Assembly: GCF_000170915.1 (NCBI RefSeq)
Contig: NZ_ABCT01000010.1
Coordinates: 56,091 to 120,090 of the forward strand
DNA length: 64,000 bases
Direction: 5' to 3'
DNA from: Limnobacter sp. MED105
Lineage (GTDB): Bacteria > Pseudomonadota > Gammaproteobacteria > Burkholderiales > Burkholderiaceae_B
Part shown: one piece after another, positions 63,101-64,000 of the stretch
Position numbering within the stretch: the stretch's first letter is position 1
How the letters are laid out: each line of letters begins with the position of its first letter
Notes under the pieces: model-generated
Told to the model about the DNA's origin: nothing
The model's input: only the letters and a program-made list of their open reading frames with translations
Database searches by the model: none
Translations under genes and position numbers: made by a program

Positions 63101-63874
63101 GTGAAAACAACAACTGATTTGTTCAATTTACAAGATAAGGTGGCTTTGGTCACGGGCGCGACCCGCGGAATTGGCCTGGCCTGCGCGGAATTGCTGGCAG
63201 CCAAGGGCGCCACGGTGATTATTTCCAGCAGAAAACAAGAGGCTTGTGAACAAATTGCTGCGCAATTTCAAGCAGATGGCCTGAAAGCAGTACCCATGGC
63301 CTGCCATTTGGGCGAGATGGATCAAATTGAGGCGCTGTACCAACAAATTGAATCGAAGTTTGGAAAGCTGGATATTCTGGTGAACAATGGGGCGACCAAC
63401 CCGCACTTTGGGCCCATTTACGACACCGACCTGGCCGCCTTTCAAAAAACCTGCGATGTGAACATTCGGGGTTACTTTTACATGAGCAGCCACGGCTGCA
63501 AACTGATGGGCAAGAATGGTGGTGGCAGCATTATCAATGTAGCCTCAGTCAATGGCGTAATCCCTGGCCTGTACCAAGGCATTTATTCCATCACGAAGGC
63601 CGCGGTTATTTCAATGACCAAAGCGTTTGCCAAAGAATGTGCGCCCATGAAGGTGCGTGTGAATGCCTTGTTACCCGGCGCAACCGACACCAAGTTCGCC
63701 TCGGCCCTTGTGCACAACGACGCCATTCGGAATGCACTGCTGCAGCATGTGCCCATGAACCGTGTAGCACAGCCCAGTGAAATGGCAGGCACAGTGTTGT
63801 ACCTTGCCTCCGAGGCATCCAGCTACACCACAGGCTCCTGCATCAATGTAGATGGCGGTTACCTGGTGGTGTAA
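63101..63874 (+). CDS. Short-chain dehydrogenase/reductase (SDR), FabG-like
   Basis: The GTG start has an AAGGAG site. The 257-residue protein has TGATRGIG (cofactor loop), NNGATNP, catalytic Ser in NVASVNGV, YSITKAA with Tyr/Lys and the C-terminal SSYTTGSCINVDGGYL. It is close to classical oxidoreductases of the FabG/gluconate dehydrogenase type. Substrate is unknown; it follows the glycerol genes only by position. Confidence 0.85.
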   Translation: MKTTTDLFNLQDKVALVTGATRGIGLACAELLAAKGATVIISSRKQEACEQIAAQFQADGLKAVPMACHLGEMDQIEALYQQIESKFGKLDILVNNGATNPHFGPIYDTDLAAFQKTCDVNIRGYFYMSSHGCKLMGKNGGGSIINVASVNGVIPGLYQGIYSITKAAVISMTKAFAKECAPMKVRVNALLPGATDTKFASALVHNDAIRNALLQHVPMNRVAQPSEMAGTVLYLASEASSYTTGSCINVDGGYLVV

Positions 63875-63886
63875 ACATGACAAGGC

Positions 63887-64000
63887 TTACTTAATTTGTA
63901 TGCCTTTGTAATCATCAGCGTTCAGCGTGCGCCCCATTTGTTGCCAAAGAATGTGGCGCATGCGGTTGAATGGCACCAGGCGCGAGCCCAACCACACGCG
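63887..64000 (-). CDS. C-terminal end of an unidentified protein, truncated by window edge
   Basis: The minus-strand frame from 64000 to a TAA at 63887 encodes 37 residues (starting RVWLGSRLVPFNRMRHILWQ, then QMGRTLNADDYKGI). There is no stop within the frame before the window edge and it runs in the expected convergent direction, so it is likely the C-terminus of a real gene. The family cannot be told from this piece. Confidence 0.45.
   Translation of the reverse strand, partial: RVWLGSRLVPFNRMRHILWQQMGRTLNADDYKGIQIK

Noticed and set aside
1..64000. Insertion sequences, prophage or CRISPR arrays
   Set aside because: No transposase or phage motif, no terminal repeats and no spaced direct repeats were seen on either strand.

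Overview
The window looks like the chromosome of a betaproteobacterium, most likely Burkholderiales and possibly Limnobacter-like. This rests on the mix of protein families (DUF6279 lipoprotein, NarK-type transporter fused in an operon with a PP2C/kinase, Csu-type pili, zeta toxin with a ParD-like antitoxin, AGCS carrier, GlpK/GlpD) and on a GC content that looks moderate by eye. The genus is an inference and was not tested by any search. There are no insertion sequences, phage genes, CRISPR arrays or rRNA genes. The only RNA gene is one tRNA-Arg(ACG).

Layout. 1-3.0 kb: a truncated NlpE-like gene, a beta-propeller lipoprotein, a Fur-box-controlled pair of very small genes, and a lipoprotein. 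3.1-6.6 kb: a nitrate-type MFS transporter translationally coupled to a PP2C phosphatase/Ser-Thr kinase fusion, behind a sigma-54-type promoter and a leader hairpin with a T-run. 6.6-10.3 kb: divergent PhoD and PhoX (DUF839) phosphatases. 10.4-16.8 kb: an alpha/beta hydrolase, a ParD-like/zeta toxin-antitoxin pair with an inverted-repeat operator, a DUF6279 lipoprotein, a large secreted hydrolase and an unknown protein. 16.8-24.3 kb: a periplasmic protein, DUF4331 plus a small lipoprotein, a queuosine precursor transporter, an NlpC/P60 peptidase, an AGCS symporter, a 42-residue Cys-rich protein, a Sel1 protein and an unknown protein. 24.3-31.2 kb: an esterase/SDR/hydrolase operon, a PaaX-like regulator, a metal-dependent hydrolase, a broken FadL-type porin and a DUF533 protein. 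31.2-34.5 kb: a Tat-exported arylsulfatase with its formylglycine-generating enzyme.

34.5-47 kb holds two GST-TetR loci, each with an inverted-repeat operator, followed by a tightly packed nine-gene plus-strand run (GST, SDR, PpiC-type isomerase, HupE/UreJ, DUF3604, MBL hydrolase, amidohydrolase, VOC protein, acetoacetate decarboxylase-like). 47-50.2 kb: a periplasmic asparaginase, then DUF1223-msrB-msrA behind a GTAACC-N16-CGAA element matching the ECF sigma-F promoter type. 50.2-54.3 kb: a PhnD-like binding protein with a histidine kinase, and an acyl-CoA ligase. 54.3-59.1 kb: a spore-coat-U (Csu-type) chaperone-usher pilus cluster. 59.4-64 kb: tRNA-Arg, glpK-glpD with a gamma-glutamylcyclotransferase-like gene, an SDR, and a truncated gene at the right edge.

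Taken together the window suggests a free-living heterotroph that uses organic phosphorus and sulfate esters, glycerol and lipids. The most interesting signals are regulatory: the nitrate operon leader, the ECF-type promoter on the Msr operon, the Fur-controlled microproteins and the TetR operators. All functions are assigned by reading motifs; no database search was run.
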